NCBI GenBank assembly: GCA_002869665.1
Contig: PKUG01000090.1
Span: 1-37,468 of the forward strand
Source: Desulfuromonas sp.
GTDB lineage: Bacteria > Desulfobacterota > Desulfuromonadia > Desulfuromonadales > Geopsychrobacteraceae
Length of the DNA stretch: 37,468 nt
Direction of reading: 5' to 3'
The notes under the pieces are model-generated. The model made no database searches. It was not told where the DNA came from and saw only the letters and a program-made list of their open reading frames with translations. Position numbers and translations under genes: made by a program. Position 1 is the first letter of the stretch, and every line of letters starts with the position of its first letter. Shown piece by piece: positions 7,630 through 16,334 of the stretch.

Positions 7630-8310
7630 TTAAATTGAAAAATACTTCCGCTCCGGGCGGCCGACGGCGCCGTAGATGAGCTCGGCGTGCAGTTGCCCAC
7701 CGGCGGTGAGGTATTCGAGATAGCGTCGTGCGGTGGTCCGGCTGGCGCCTATCCGAGCCCCGACCTCTTCAGCGCTGAATCCGTCCGGGTGGGGGGCGGC
7801 GAAGACAGCACAGATTTTCTTCAGCGTCAGGGGGTCGATCCCCTTCGGATGCTCCGGTTCGCCGGGGCTGTTGTCCTTGTAGGGGTGGAGCAGGCGGTCG
7901 ATCTGCTGCTGATCGAGGGTGGCTTCGGTGCCCAGACGGTTGCGATGCATGCGGAAGCGTTCGAGGGCCTCCTTGAAACGTGGGAACAGGACCGGTTTGA
8001 GGATGTAATCGAAGACTCCGCCGCGCATGGCATCCTGCAGCGGTTCGAGCTCCTTGGCCGCGGTGATCAGGATAACGTCGGTCTCCTGATGGCGGGCACG
8101 CAGGCTCCAGAGGATGTCTGTCCCTTTCCCTTCAGGGAAATAGAAGTCAAGCAGGATGAGCTCGGGTTGCAGAACTGTGCTCATCTTCTCAGCATCATCC
8201 AGGGTGTCGGCAATGCCGCAGACCTCGAATCCCTCAAGCTTCTCGATAAAGTGGCGGTGAATCTCGGCGATCTTGGGATCGTCGTCGACGATCAGAACTT
8301 TGAAGGTCAT
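7630..8310 (-). CDS. CitB/DcuR-family response regulator
   Basis: A 226-residue two-component regulator. The receiver domain (1-125) has acidic pocket Asp9-Asp11, phosphoacceptor Asp55 (LILLDFYFPEG), Thr83 and Lys105. The C-terminal part (about 150-226) is a winged-helix DNA-binding domain of the CitB/DpiA/DcuR type, with SAEEVGARIGASRTTARRYL as recognition region. Family members activate carboxylate uptake and fermentation genes. The start ATG overlaps the kinase stop by 4 bp, so the pair is translationally coupled. Likely targets are the transport genes at 12892-15944 or the CoA-transferase operon (inference from location). Confidence 0.93.
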   Translation of the reverse strand: MTFKVLIVDDDPKIAEIHRHFIEKLEGFEVCGIADTLDDAEKMSTVLQPELILLDFYFPEGKGTDILWSLRARHQETDVILITAAKELEPLQDAMRGGVFDYILKPVLFPRFKEALERFRMHRNRLGTEATLDQQQIDRLLHPYKDNSPGEPEHPKGIDPLTLKKICAVFAAPHPDGFSAEEVGARIGASRTTARRYLEYLTAGGQLHAELIYGAVGRPERKYFSI

Positions 8311-9920
8311 CGTTTCGGCCTCTGCTTGGGAATGAAAACGCTGAACAATGCTCCCCCCATACTGCTGTCCGAGAGGGTGATCTCGCCATTGAGATCGGCA
8401 AGAGCCTTCTCCACCAGATAGAGCCCCTGGCCGCGATCGATATTCTTGGTTGAAAATCCCTTCTCAAAAATCTTTTCCATCAGCTCTGGAGCAACCCCCG
8501 AGCCGGAATCCTCCACTTCAAAGACCAGGTCGTTGCCGGAATCGGTCAGGGCCAGGACCACGCGTGGCTGACCACCGTTTTTGAGCGCCGCATCAAAAGC
8601 ATTGTCGATCAGATTCCCAAGAATTGTCAGCAGCTTTTCTCGACTCATTTCCGGTGGCACATCGATCAGTTGACTGTCGGGATCAATGTGGAAATCGATG
8701 CGCAGTTCCTGGGCATGGTTGTATTTGCCGATCAGGAAAGCGGCGAGGACCGGGTGAGGGACCGCCTTGGCGAGGAAAGCGATCAGACCCTGGTAGCCGG
8801 CCGATTCGCGGCTGATCAACTCGAGGGCTTCCTTGTGGTGGCCGATCTGAATCAGCCCGGCGATGGTATGCAGCTTGTTGGAATATTCGTGGGTCTGGGC
8901 GCGCAGCATCTCTGAGTATTCCTTGACCTGGGTCAGCTGTTTGGCCAGCGTATCGATCTCTTCTTTGCTGCGGAAGCTGGCGACCGCGCCGATGATCTCA
9001 CCGTTTTCACGCATCGGTACGGTATTGATAATCAGAGCCTTGTCGCCGACGATCAGCTCCTGGTCGACACGTTCTTCACCGCCGGTGATGATCCGGCTCA
9101 GGCGCGCGCCCGGGAGAACATTACGGATATGCTGGCCGAGGATCTGTTCTTCGGATGTTGTACCGAGAATCTCAGCGGCCTGGCGATTGGTGACCGTAAC
9201 CAGGGCATCGCGGTCGATGGCGACGATCCCCTCGCGGATCGATTCGATGATGGTGGCACGTTCGGTAAACATGCGGGCGATCTGTTCCGGCTCAAGACCG
9301 AAGATCGCTTTCTTGAAATGCTTAGCGATATTGATCGCGCCGGCGATCCCCAGCAGAACGAGGATGGTGACCAGCAGAAAGACCCGGGTCTGGCGGGTGT
9401 GGATCTGGGAGCGGACATCTTCGAGCAGGTAACCGACCGAGACGACGCCGATGACCTGCCCGGCATCGTCAAAGATCGGTGCCTTGCCACGGATCGAGGG
9501 GCCGAGGGTGCCGACGGCCTGGGAGATATAGGCCTCACCGCGCTCCAGGGCCGGGGCGTTGTCACCGCCGACCATCCGCTTGCCGAGGCGGTCGGTGAAG
9601 GGGTGAGAAAACCTGATGCTGTCGCGGTTGCCGATAACGATGAACTCGGCTCCGGTTTCGACGCGGATCTGCTCTGCCAGGTCTTGCAGGCGCCCTTCGG
9701 GGTAGGGCTTGACGATCTGTTCCCGGACCAGGGGGATGCGCGCTACTGTTTTGGCTTCCAGCAACGCACGCTGGCCGATCTGCTGTTCAAGGACATCACC
9801 AATAATAGCGGTGTAGATGAGGCTGGCGATCAGAGTCAGCAGCATGACCAGCAGGCTGACCAGAATGATCAGCCGGGTCTGGAGACTGGAGGTGTTGATG
9901 GCTCTGAGACGTCTGAACAT
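8307..9920 (-). CDS. CitA/DcuS-family sensor histidine kinase
   Basis: A 537-residue membrane sensor for extracytoplasmic carboxylates. TM1 about 17-39; periplasmic single-Cache (CitA-type PAS) domain about 42-172 with IRFSHP and the GGD that follows it, the region that contacts citrate, malate or fumarate in relatives; TM2 about 178-200; cytoplasmic PAS about 222-320; dimerisation helix with AQTHEYSNKLH, His344 being the expected phosphorylation site; HATPase domain with NLIDNAFDA, DSGSGV and GQGLYLVEKAL. The complete motif set argues for activity. It is the first gene of the pair with the regulator at 7630-8310. The ligand cannot be read from sequence; the nearby TctCBA genes suggest a di- or tricarboxylate. 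Confidence 0.93.
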   Translation of the reverse strand: MFRRLRAINTSSLQTRLIILVSLLVMLLTLIASLIYTAIIGDVLEQQIGQRALLEAKTVARIPLVREQIVKPYPEGRLQDLAEQIRVETGAEFIVIGNRDSIRFSHPFTDRLGKRMVGGDNAPALERGEAYISQAVGTLGPSIRGKAPIFDDAGQVIGVVSVGYLLEDVRSQIHTRQTRVFLLVTILVLLGIAGAINIAKHFKKAIFGLEPEQIARMFTERATIIESIREGIVAIDRDALVTVTNRQAAEILGTTSEEQILGQHIRNVLPGARLSRIITGGEERVDQELIVGDKALIINTVPMRENGEIIGAVASFRSKEEIDTLAKQLTQVKEYSEMLRAQTHEYSNKLHTIAGLIQIGHHKEALELISRESAGYQGLIAFLAKAVPHPVLAAFLIGKYNHAQELRIDFHIDPDSQLIDVPPEMSREKLLTILGNLIDNAFDAALKNGGQPRVVLALTDSGNDLVFEVEDSGSGVAPELMEKIFEKGFSTKNIDRGQGLYLVEKALADLNGEITLSDSSMGGALFSVFIPKQRPKR

Positions 9921-10011
9921 GGCAACCTGTCTTCAGTGAAGGTTGATGGCGTCATAATCGCTCACCAATCGCTGCGCTGCTGAATTTGCGCCGCTGGCGA
10001 ACGTATCAAGG

Positions 10012-10716
10012 TCAGTGAGCCAGTTCGAGCAGCGGTTGTGGATCGAGTTGTTCGGCCAGTTCGGCGGCACACTTCTGTAATTCGGTAATATATTCGCTTT
10101 GCCGCGCTTCGTCAAAGCGGGAGATCAGGCCGGAAATGCTGAGGGTTGCCATCAGCTCACCGTCGCTGGTGAGCAGGGGAACGCAGACGGAGGCGACTTC
10201 GGGGTCGCGCTCGCCATGTGAGGCATACCACTGCTGCCGACGGATTGTTTCGTAGGGTTCTCCCGACTGGCCGGTGAACGCAAGAATCACCCGGCCAGCG
10301 GCCCCCTTGTCGAGGGGGAGACGATGCCCCTCGTGGAGCTGATGGCGGATGGCACGGTTGGCGTTGGCGCGATAGAGGCAGAGGCGTTTGTCGCCGCTCT
10401 TGACGTAGAAGGCGACCGACTCGTTGAAGCGATCGCGTAGTCCGTCGAGTACCGGGCGGACGATGCTGCCGATATCGAAATTGCGGCGGGAGATATCCCC
10501 CAGGTTGATCAGTGCCAGACCGAGTCGGTAACGGCCGTCCTGCTGACGGACCAGGTAGCCGTAGCGTTCAAGCGAGGCGGCGAGACGCAAAATCGTACTC
10601 TTGTAGAAGCCGGTGTGCTCGGCCAGTTGTTTGAGGCTGAGCAGCGGCTGTTCTTCGCTAAAGCTGTTGAGAATGTCGAGCGCCCGCTCGACGGCTTCGA
10701 CGCGATCCTGGGCCAT
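10012..10716 (-). CDS. IclR-family transcriptional regulator
   Basis: A 234-residue regulator. N-terminal winged helix (about 5-75): VERALDILNSF, LKQLAEHTGFYKSTILRLAASLERYGYL. C-terminal IclR effector domain (about 85-230) with VAFYVKSGDKRLCLYRA and GAAGRVILAF. The family binds small organic acids and usually controls the neighbouring catabolic operon. It is divergent from the CoA-transferase operon at 10870, and the 153-bp gap holds a direct repeat (10738-10820) overlapping the promoter, a likely operator. Start at 10716 follows GGAGGATAACCC. Repressor or activator role cannot be told. Confidence 0.93.
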   Translation of the reverse strand: MAQDRVEAVERALDILNSFSEEQPLLSLKQLAEHTGFYKSTILRLAASLERYGYLVRQQDGRYRLGLALINLGDISRRNFDIGSIVRPVLDGLRDRFNESVAFYVKSGDKRLCLYRANANRAIRHQLHEGHRLPLDKGAAGRVILAFTGQSGEPYETIRRQQWYASHGERDPEVASVCVPLLTSDGELMATLSISGLISRFDEARQSEYITELQKCAAELAEQLDPQPLLELAH

Positions 10717-10737
10717 GGGTTATCCTCCGGCACGGTG

Positions 10738-10820
10738 ATTCTGTACTGTAAAACACAATTCTTCATAACGCAATCTTTTCTTGAAAAACAGCATGGATTC
10801 TGTATAGTGAAAACGAATTA
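10738..10820. promoter_or_regulatory. Direct repeat and promoter between IclR gene and CoA-transferase
   Basis: ATTCTGTACTGTAAAAC (from 10739) and ATTCTGTATAGTGAAAAC (from 10797) are spaced 58 bp apart. The second copy contains the -10 TATAGT (10803-10808) of a plus-strand promoter with -35 TTGAAA (10781-10786) and a 16-bp spacer. Binding of the divergent IclR protein to both copies would fit repression by looping or occlusion (inference). Confidence 0.5.
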
Positions 10821-10869
10821 TTCAGAGGAGAATTTGTTTGCTGGATTTGTCTATGACCAAGGAGATCCC

Positions 10870-12075
10870 GTGGTTGCCCAGCCGCTGAAAAAATATCGCA
10901 TCATCGATTTGACCAATATTCTGTCCGGCCCCTTTTGCGGTCATCTGCTGGCCCACATGGGGGCCGACGTGATCAAGGTGGAGGTTCCGGAAACCGGGGA
11001 CCTGGCACGTCAACTGGGTGCGGACCCGGACCTGGGGCGGAAGAAGATGGGGATCTCCTTTCTTGCCCAGAACGCCGGCAAGCGGTCGGTAACCCTCAAC
11101 CTGAAGTCGCCGGAAGGGAAAGAGGCCTTTCGTCGCCTGGTCGCTACAGCCGATGTCGTTGTTGAAAATTTTCGCCCAGGGGTGATGAACCGCCTCGACC
11201 TCGGGTTCGACGATCTCAAACTGGTCAACCCGCAGTTGATCTACTGCGCTATCTCCGGTTACGGCGCGACCGGCCCCTTGCGCTACCAGCCGGCCTTTGA
11301 TCAGATCATCCAGGGGATGTCGGGGGTGATGAGCATTACCGGCGATGCCGAATCGGCACCGCTACGGGTCGGGTTTCCGGTCGCCGACACCATCGGCGGC
11401 ATGAGTGCGGCCTTTGCGATTTGTGCCACTTTGGCCGGTCGGGGCAGCGCCGATGACGAAGCTGTTTTTATCGATGTGTCGATGCTCTCCTCAATGCTTT
11501 CGACGATGGGTTGGGTGGTTTCGAACTATCTGATGGCCGGCGTGCAACCGCAGGCCATGGGGAACACCAACTTCACCGCGAGCCCCTCGGGAACGTTCGC
11601 CACGGGGGACGGGCCGCTCAACATCGCAGCCAACAAGCAGGAGCAATTTGTCGCCTTATGCCGGGTGCTGGGGGTTGATGAGCTGGTGACCGATCCTCGT
11701 TTCTGCGGCCGCTTCGAACGTCTCGAACATCGGCAAGAGCTGACAATAGCGTTGGAAAAAGCCCTGGCGCACAGATCGGCGGCAGAGTGGCAGCCGGAGC
11801 TGGCGGCCGCAGGGGTGCCGGCCGGGTTGGTCATGAGCGTACCCGAGGTTCTCGATCACCCACACCTGCGTGACCGGGGGATGATCGGCCGCTTCGAAGC
11901 TGTTCCCGATGTCGGCGATGTCTCAATTCTGCGACCCGGATTCAAGGTCAACGGTCTGACGCCTCAAGTTCCCTCTCCGCCACCGAAGTTGGGGGAGCAT
12001 TCGGCAGAGATTCTGCAAGAACTCGGATTCTCCTCAGGGGAGATTGCCGAACTGAAACTTAAAAAGGTCGTTTGA
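10870..12075 (+). CDS. Class III (CaiB/BaiF) CoA-transferase
   Basis: A protein of about 401 residues that would move CoA between a donor acyl-CoA and an organic acid, activating it for catabolism. Family features: RIIDLTNILSGPFCGHLLAHMGADVIKVE at the N-terminus (CoA-binding Rossmann half), NLKSPEGKEAF, VVENFRPGVMNRLGFD-like segment, YCAISGYGATGP, and a segment IDVSMLSSM at about 200-208 where the family active-site acid is usually found; I cannot decide whether Asp202 is that residue, since the next family position is Ser. Start: GTG 10870 after AAGGAG; a TTG at 10834 is an alternative, and earlier in-frame Met codons lie inside the divergent regulator gene. First gene of a probable operon with AbrB and perhaps TctCBA. 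Substrate unknown. Confidence 0.88.
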   Translation: MVAQPLKKYRIIDLTNILSGPFCGHLLAHMGADVIKVEVPETGDLARQLGADPDLGRKKMGISFLAQNAGKRSVTLNLKSPEGKEAFRRLVATADVVVENFRPGVMNRLDLGFDDLKLVNPQLIYCAISGYGATGPLRYQPAFDQIIQGMSGVMSITGDAESAPLRVGFPVADTIGGMSAAFAICATLAGRGSADDEAVFIDVSMLSSMLSTMGWVVSNYLMAGVQPQAMGNTNFTASPSGTFATGDGPLNIAANKQEQFVALCRVLGVDELVTDPRFCGRFERLEHRQELTIALEKALAHRSAAEWQPELAAAGVPAGLVMSVPEVLDHPHLRDRGMIGRFEAVPDVGDVSILRPGFKVNGLTPQVPSPPPKLGEHSAEILQELGFSSGEIAELKLKKVV

Positions 12076-12161
12076 TAAATAAGATAGGGGGATCACCGTC
12101 CGGGCTCGCGAAACAGCTTGTGGCCCGTTACTGCACCTGTGTTGTGCGGGAGCTGAAATCC

Positions 12162-12659
12162 ATGGAACGGATTCTGCTGATTGTTCTTGTCGGTACCGCC
12201 GGTGGCCTGCTGGCTGAAAAATATCATGTCCCCGGCGGAGCAATCGTCGGTTCTATGCTCGGTGCAGCGCTCGCCGCGACTCTGATACCGGGGCATTTCG
12301 TTGTCCCCGGCCCCCTCTCGACGGCGATTCAGATTGTCCTCGGCATTACCCTGGGGATGACTTTTGAACGCTCCACGCTCGGATTGTTTCCAAAAATCCT
12401 GCCACTGGCGATCGCCAGCACCGTCGTACTGCTGGTGGTCATCGTCCTGATTGCCTACCTGGCTGAATGGCTCGGGTTGCTCGATCTTGCGACGGCGCTC
12501 TTCGGTCTCTCGCCGGGGGGGATGTCGGGGATGAGCCTGCTGGCCCAGGCCGAAGGTTACCGTACCGATGTCGTCGCCCTGCTGCACACGGTGCGCATCT
12601 TCACCCTCTTCCTTGTTGTTCCGTTGCTCGATCGTCTGTTGCGTTCCTGGTTCAATTGA
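12162..12659 (+). CDS. AbrB-family membrane protein, single-repeat form
   Basis: A protein of about 165 residues with four or five hydrophobic segments. It matches one repeat of the AbrB duplication family (PF05145-type): GGLLAEKYHVPGGAIVGSMLGAAL near the start and LFGLSPGGMSGMSLLAQAEG near the end. Typical members are about twice as long, with two such repeats, so this is a half-size version that may dimerise. Function of the family is poorly known; it often sits beside tripartite tricarboxylate transporters, as here. I start at ATG 12162; a TTG at 12072 overlapping the CoA-transferase stop would add 30 residues without membrane character. Confidence 0.8.
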   Translation: MERILLIVLVGTAGGLLAEKYHVPGGAIVGSMLGAALAATLIPGHFVVPGPLSTAIQIVLGITLGMTFERSTLGLFPKILPLAIASTVVLLVVIVLIAYLAEWLGLLDLATALFGLSPGGMSGMSLLAQAEGYRTDVVALLHTVRIFTLFLVVPLLDRLLRSWFN

Positions 12660-12891
12660 GACCGGCGTGAACAGTATGAACAAATTGCCGTTAATGGCGT
12701 AAATGCAACTTATTTCCCTTTTATTTACAGTCTTGCCCCTGGTGATAGAATCTCGTTCTAAAGCGAACATGTGAGAGCGCTGCACCCGGTCAGTCGGATC
12801 CGTAGTGCGCCGAAACGGCCCGTTCCTGTATTAATCGGTTTTTTTGAGGGGCGGTCTTCATCCATTAACAACGAAGTCTATGGAGGCAAGA

Positions 12892-13869
12892 ATGAAAAAG
12901 TTTTACGCATTACTGGCATCTCTCGTCCTGTTGGCCGGCCTGGCCGGTCCTTCCCTGGCGTTCCAGCCCGAAAGTCCCGAGTGTATCGCGCCTGCAGGAC
13001 CGGGCGGCGGTTGGGACTTCATCTGCCGGACCACGGCTAAAAACCTGTTTGATCTGAAATTGCTCGATCATGCCATGCAGGTCACCAACATGTCCGGTGG
13101 CGGCGGTGGTGTCGCTTTTGCTCACGTGACCAAGGAACGTAATGACGACAACGACCTGATCGTTGCCGCTTCGACCAGTACCGCTGCCCGTCTGGCGCAG
13201 GGGATCTTCAAAGGCGCGACCGCGGATGACGTCCACTGGCTGGCAACCTTCGGCGCCGAGTATGGCGTTCTTGCCGTCAAGAAAGATTCCCAATTCAAGA
13301 ATCTCAAGGATCTGATGGATGCCGTCGTTGCTGATCCGCGTTCGGTTGGTTTTGCCGGTGGTTCCTCGGTCGGTGGTTTCGACCATATCAAGCCGATGCT
13401 CGTTGCCCGTAAAGCCGGTCTCAAAGACGTGCGCCAGCTCAAGTATGTTGCCTACGCCGGTGGTGGCGAGGCGATGACCGGCCTGCTCTCCGGTGCGGTT
13501 CAGGTTATGTCCGGCGACTTCTCCGAACTGCGCGGTTTCTATGAGTCGGGCGACATCCGGATTCTCGCGATCCTGGCTCCCGAGCGTCTGAAAGGTTTCT
13601 CCGACATTCCGACGGCCAAGGAGCAGGGGTATGACGTCATCGGCGCCAACTGGCGTGGCCTCTACATGCCGAAGGGCGCTTCTGCTGAAGCCAAGGCCTT
13701 CTGGTCGGACGCCATCAAGAAGATGACCGAATCCGAAGCCTTCCAGAAAGACCTCGAAGCCAAAGCGATCGAACCCTTCAATAATTTCGGCGCGGACATG
13801 GAAAAGTTCGCCAACGAGAGCATCAAGGATATCGCTGATCTTTCGAGAGAAATCGGCATCCTCAAGTAA
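12892..13869 (+). CDS. tctC: TctC-type periplasmic solute-binding protein
   Basis: A 325-residue extracytoplasmic receptor of a tripartite tricarboxylate transporter. Signal peptide about 1-22 (ending SLAF). Mature part begins with the family motif region ECIAPAGPGGGWDFICRTTAK, then VTNMSGGGGGVAF, GFAGGSSVGGFDH and GANWRGLYMPKG. TctC proteins bind one carboxylate and deliver it to TctA/TctB. Start ATG 12892 follows GGAGGCAAG; the longer upstream frame is not supported. Relatives bind citrate, tartrate, aromatic acids and others, so the ligand remains open. Followed at 75 bp by tctB. Confidence 0.93.
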   Translation: MKKFYALLASLVLLAGLAGPSLAFQPESPECIAPAGPGGGWDFICRTTAKNLFDLKLLDHAMQVTNMSGGGGGVAFAHVTKERNDDNDLIVAASTSTAARLAQGIFKGATADDVHWLATFGAEYGVLAVKKDSQFKNLKDLMDAVVADPRSVGFAGGSSVGGFDHIKPMLVARKAGLKDVRQLKYVAYAGGGEAMTGLLSGAVQVMSGDFSELRGFYESGDIRILAILAPERLKGFSDIPTAKEQGYDVIGANWRGLYMPKGASAEAKAFWSDAIKKMTESEAFQKDLEAKAIEPFNNFGADMEKFANESIKDIADLSREIGILK

Positions 13870-13944
13870 CACCAATAGTGCGGCTGTCCGAACATCCCGG
13901 GCAGCCGCTCATTTTTCACCATTGTTCAAAAAAGAGAGGATCTC

Positions 13945-14376
13945 ATGAGTGACCGGATATTTGGCCTATTCGGACTGGCGTTGGCCGGCTTCTACTTCTG
14001 GGCCACGTCCATTATCCCCGACAGCTTCATGGTTGACGTCGTCGGCCCGCGGGCTTTTCCGTATATCGTCGGCACGGTTCTGGCGATCTGTTCGCTGTAC
14101 ATCCTGCTGCGCCCCGATGCCGAGCCGGACTGGCCGAGCCTGAGGAACTTCATCGAGATCATCTTTGCCACGGCGGTGATGTTTCTTTATGCCTGGGCCC
14201 TGTCCCGCATCGGCTTCGTCATCGCCACCGTCTTCGCCACCTTCTACCTGACCTGGCGCCTGGGGAGCAAACCGCTCGGCGCCCTGATCACCGGCGTCGC
14301 TACCTCCGCGGGTATCTACGTGGTCTTTCACCTGATCCTCGGCCTCTCACTGGCCAAGGGCCCGCTGGGATTTTAG
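13945..14376 (+). CDS. tctB: TctB-type small membrane subunit
   Basis: A 143-residue integral membrane protein with four predicted helices (about 4-22, 37-55, 70-95, 105-135). Family marks: GPRAFPYIVGTVLAICSLYIL in the first half and a conserved hydrophobic second half. In tripartite tricarboxylate transporters TctB is the small, poorly conserved membrane partner of TctA. Ribosome site AGAGAGGA before ATG 13945; tctA follows after 11 bp, so the two are cotranscribed. Confidence 0.9.
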   Translation: MSDRIFGLFGLALAGFYFWATSIIPDSFMVDVVGPRAFPYIVGTVLAICSLYILLRPDAEPDWPSLRNFIEIIFATAVMFLYAWALSRIGFVIATVFATFYLTWRLGSKPLGALITGVATSAGIYVVFHLILGLSLAKGPLGF

Positions 14377-14387
14377 GAGGCGAATCG

Positions 14388-15944
14388 ATGGATATTTTCT
14401 CAAATCTGGCTGATGGTTTCGCCGTTGCATTCACCGCCAAGCATCTGCTGCTGGCGCTGCTGGGCTGCTTCCTCGGCACGCTGATGGGTGCCCTGCCGGG
14501 CCTGGGACCGGCCAACGGTGTCGCTATTCTGATTCCGATTGCTTTTACCCTGGGTCTTGGTCCGGTCGCCTCCCTGATCCTGCTGACCAGCGTCTACTAC
14601 GGCGCCATGTACGGTGGACGGATCAGCTCGATCCTGCTCAATATTCCCGGGGACGAACCGGCGATGATGACCTGCCTCGACGGCTACCCCATGGCCCAGC
14701 AGGGGAAGGCGGGGGAGGCGCTGGCACTCTCCGGCATCGCCTCTTTTGTTGGTTCCTTCTTCGCCACCTGGGGGCTGGTGCTGATTGCGCCACAGCTGGT
14801 CAAGATCGCGCTGCTGTTCGGTCCGGCCGAGTATTTCGCTCTGTTTACCATGGCCTTTGCTACTTTGGGTGGCGTCACCGCCAGCAACCAGGCGAAGTCG
14901 GCCCTGGCCGCTGCTTTGGGTCTTGGGATCGCGATGATCGGCAGTGATTCTCAGACCGGTTCGGAGCGCTTTACCTTTGGTCATATTCACCTCTACGACG
15001 GCATCGATTTCCTCATTGCCATTGTCGGTCTGTTTGCCATCAGTGAAGTACTGATCTTCATCGAGCATCACCGGGGCGGCTCTGCGGCCCAGTCCGGTGC
15101 GGCCAAGATCGGCAAGCTGATGCCCGACTTCCGGACTCTGACCCGCTCTTACGGGACCATGATCCGTTCGACCATCATCGGCTTCCTCTCCGGTGTTCTG
15201 CCGGGGGCCGGCGCTTCCCTGGGTTCCTTCCTCTCCTACTCGGTGGAGAAGAACACCCTCGACCGTGAAGGGAAGACCTTCGGCAAGGGGGACCCGCGCG
15301 GGATTATCGCCCCTGAATGCGGGAACAATGCCGCTGCCGGTGGGGCTCTGGTGCCGATGCTGTCGCTCGGTGTCCCCGGCTCGGGAACAACGGCCGTACT
15401 GCTCGCTGTTCTGCTGCAGCTCAACATCACCCCGGGGCCGCTGTTGTTCCGCAACAACCCCGATATCGTCTGGGGTCTGATCGCGGCGCTCTTTATCGCC
15501 AACTTCATGCTGCTGGCGCTCAACCTGCCGATGGTCGGTTTGTTTACCCGTGTACTGCTGGTGCCGACACGGATTCTGATGCCGGTGGTGGCGATGATCT
15601 CTTTCGTCGGGATCTATGGTCTGACCGGTTCGACCTTCGACGTCATGCTGATGGTCGGCTTCGGCTTTGCCGGCTGGCTGTTGCGCAAGCTCGGCATTCC
15701 GCTGGTTCCGGTGATTCTCGGTATCCTGCTCGGCAACGAGATGGAGGTTAACATGCGCCGGGCGCTGCAGATTTCGGACGGTGACTGGTCGATCCTGCTC
15801 GGCAGCCCGCTGGCCATCGGTATCTGGGCGATCGCCGTTGCCGGTTTCGTCCTGCCGATCTTCTTCGGCAAGAAGGTGAAGAAGCAGATGCAGGCTGAAC
15901 ATAGCGAAGAAGAGGTCGAGGAGGTCGTCAAGGGGGGCGATTGA
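14388..15944 (+). CDS. tctA: TctA-type large membrane permease subunit
   Basis: A 518-residue permease with about 10-12 membrane helices that carries out cation-coupled uptake. Diagnostic motifs are present and intact: GALPGLGPANGVAILIP near residue 40; YYGAMYGGRISSILLNIPGD at about 65-85; CLDGYPMAQQGKAGEAL; a second pseudo-repeat with GVLPGAGASLGSFLSY, APECGNNAAAGGALVPM and LSLGVPGSGTTAVLL. Length is normal for TctA. The C-terminal tail is charged (EEEVEEV). Last gene of tctCBA, closed by a strong terminator at 16016-16046. Confidence 0.96.
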   Translation: MDIFSNLADGFAVAFTAKHLLLALLGCFLGTLMGALPGLGPANGVAILIPIAFTLGLGPVASLILLTSVYYGAMYGGRISSILLNIPGDEPAMMTCLDGYPMAQQGKAGEALALSGIASFVGSFFATWGLVLIAPQLVKIALLFGPAEYFALFTMAFATLGGVTASNQAKSALAAALGLGIAMIGSDSQTGSERFTFGHIHLYDGIDFLIAIVGLFAISEVLIFIEHHRGGSAAQSGAAKIGKLMPDFRTLTRSYGTMIRSTIIGFLSGVLPGAGASLGSFLSYSVEKNTLDREGKTFGKGDPRGIIAPECGNNAAAGGALVPMLSLGVPGSGTTAVLLAVLLQLNITPGPLLFRNNPDIVWGLIAALFIANFMLLALNLPMVGLFTRVLLVPTRILMPVVAMISFVGIYGLTGSTFDVMLMVGFGFAGWLLRKLGIPLVPVILGILLGNEMEVNMRRALQISDGDWSILLGSPLAIGIWAIAVAGFVLPIFFGKKVKKQMQAEHSEEEVEEVVKGGD

Positions 15945-16015
15945 TGTGAACCCTGCCCCGGTCTTAAGCCACCGGAAGGCTGCACCTAAAGAAACAAGCA
16001 CCAAGAGTGTCAATG

Positions 16016-16046
16016 AAAAAGGGCGGATATTCTCCGCCCTTTTTTG
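16016..16046 (+). terminator. Intrinsic terminator after tctA
   Basis: AAAAAGGGCGGA, loop TATTC, TCCGCCCTTTTT, then more T: 12-bp stem with U-tract about 70 bp after the tctA stop. Confidence 0.9.
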
Positions 16047-16056
16047 TGTCTATCAC

Positions 16057-16282
16057 TATTACTCCGGTGGATAAATACCTAAAGCGTGCTCTACGTCCGT
16101 AACCCAAAACAACAATCGTCATCGCTATCGGGATCGGCATCGAGATTATCTCAGGAAAACCCGATAGCGATCCCGATGCCGATCCCGAGCACAAACGAAC
16201 AAAACCTTTCGGGAATAACGAGTCGCCATCCATAAACGGGCCACATCAGAAAAATTTTCACTGTTTAATCACCGGAGTAATA
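16057..16282. mobile_element. MITE-like element with 13-bp terminal inverted repeats
   Basis: TATTACTCCGGTG at 16057-16069 is matched exactly in reverse complement by CACCGGAGTAATA at 16270-16282; weaker similarity continues a few bases inward. The 226-bp segment has no coding capacity. Its centre (about 16103-16180) holds an imperfect palindrome built from ATCGGGATCGGCATCG-like hexameric units. No clear target duplication is visible (flanks ATCAC and TCGTG). It fills the gap between tctA and the HerA-like gene. Confidence 0.5.
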
Positions 16283-16334
16283 TCGTGAACTCGCTGTCTC
16301 AGATTTTAGCTGCGCTCTTATCTCTGTGATCTGC

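Noticed and set aside
10615-10869. N-terminal extension of the CoA-transferase from ATG 10615
   Set aside because: It would lie inside the IclR gene and promoter; GTG 10870 has a good ribosome site and family-like start.
12910-13875. Minus-strand frame opposite tctC
   Set aside because: Shadow of a strongly biased coding sequence; no protein-like motifs.
14400-16013. Long minus-strand reading frame opposite tctA (537 codons)
   Set aside because: Composition is Gln/Arg/His-rich low-complexity sequence typical of a shadow frame; tctA has full family motifs on plus.
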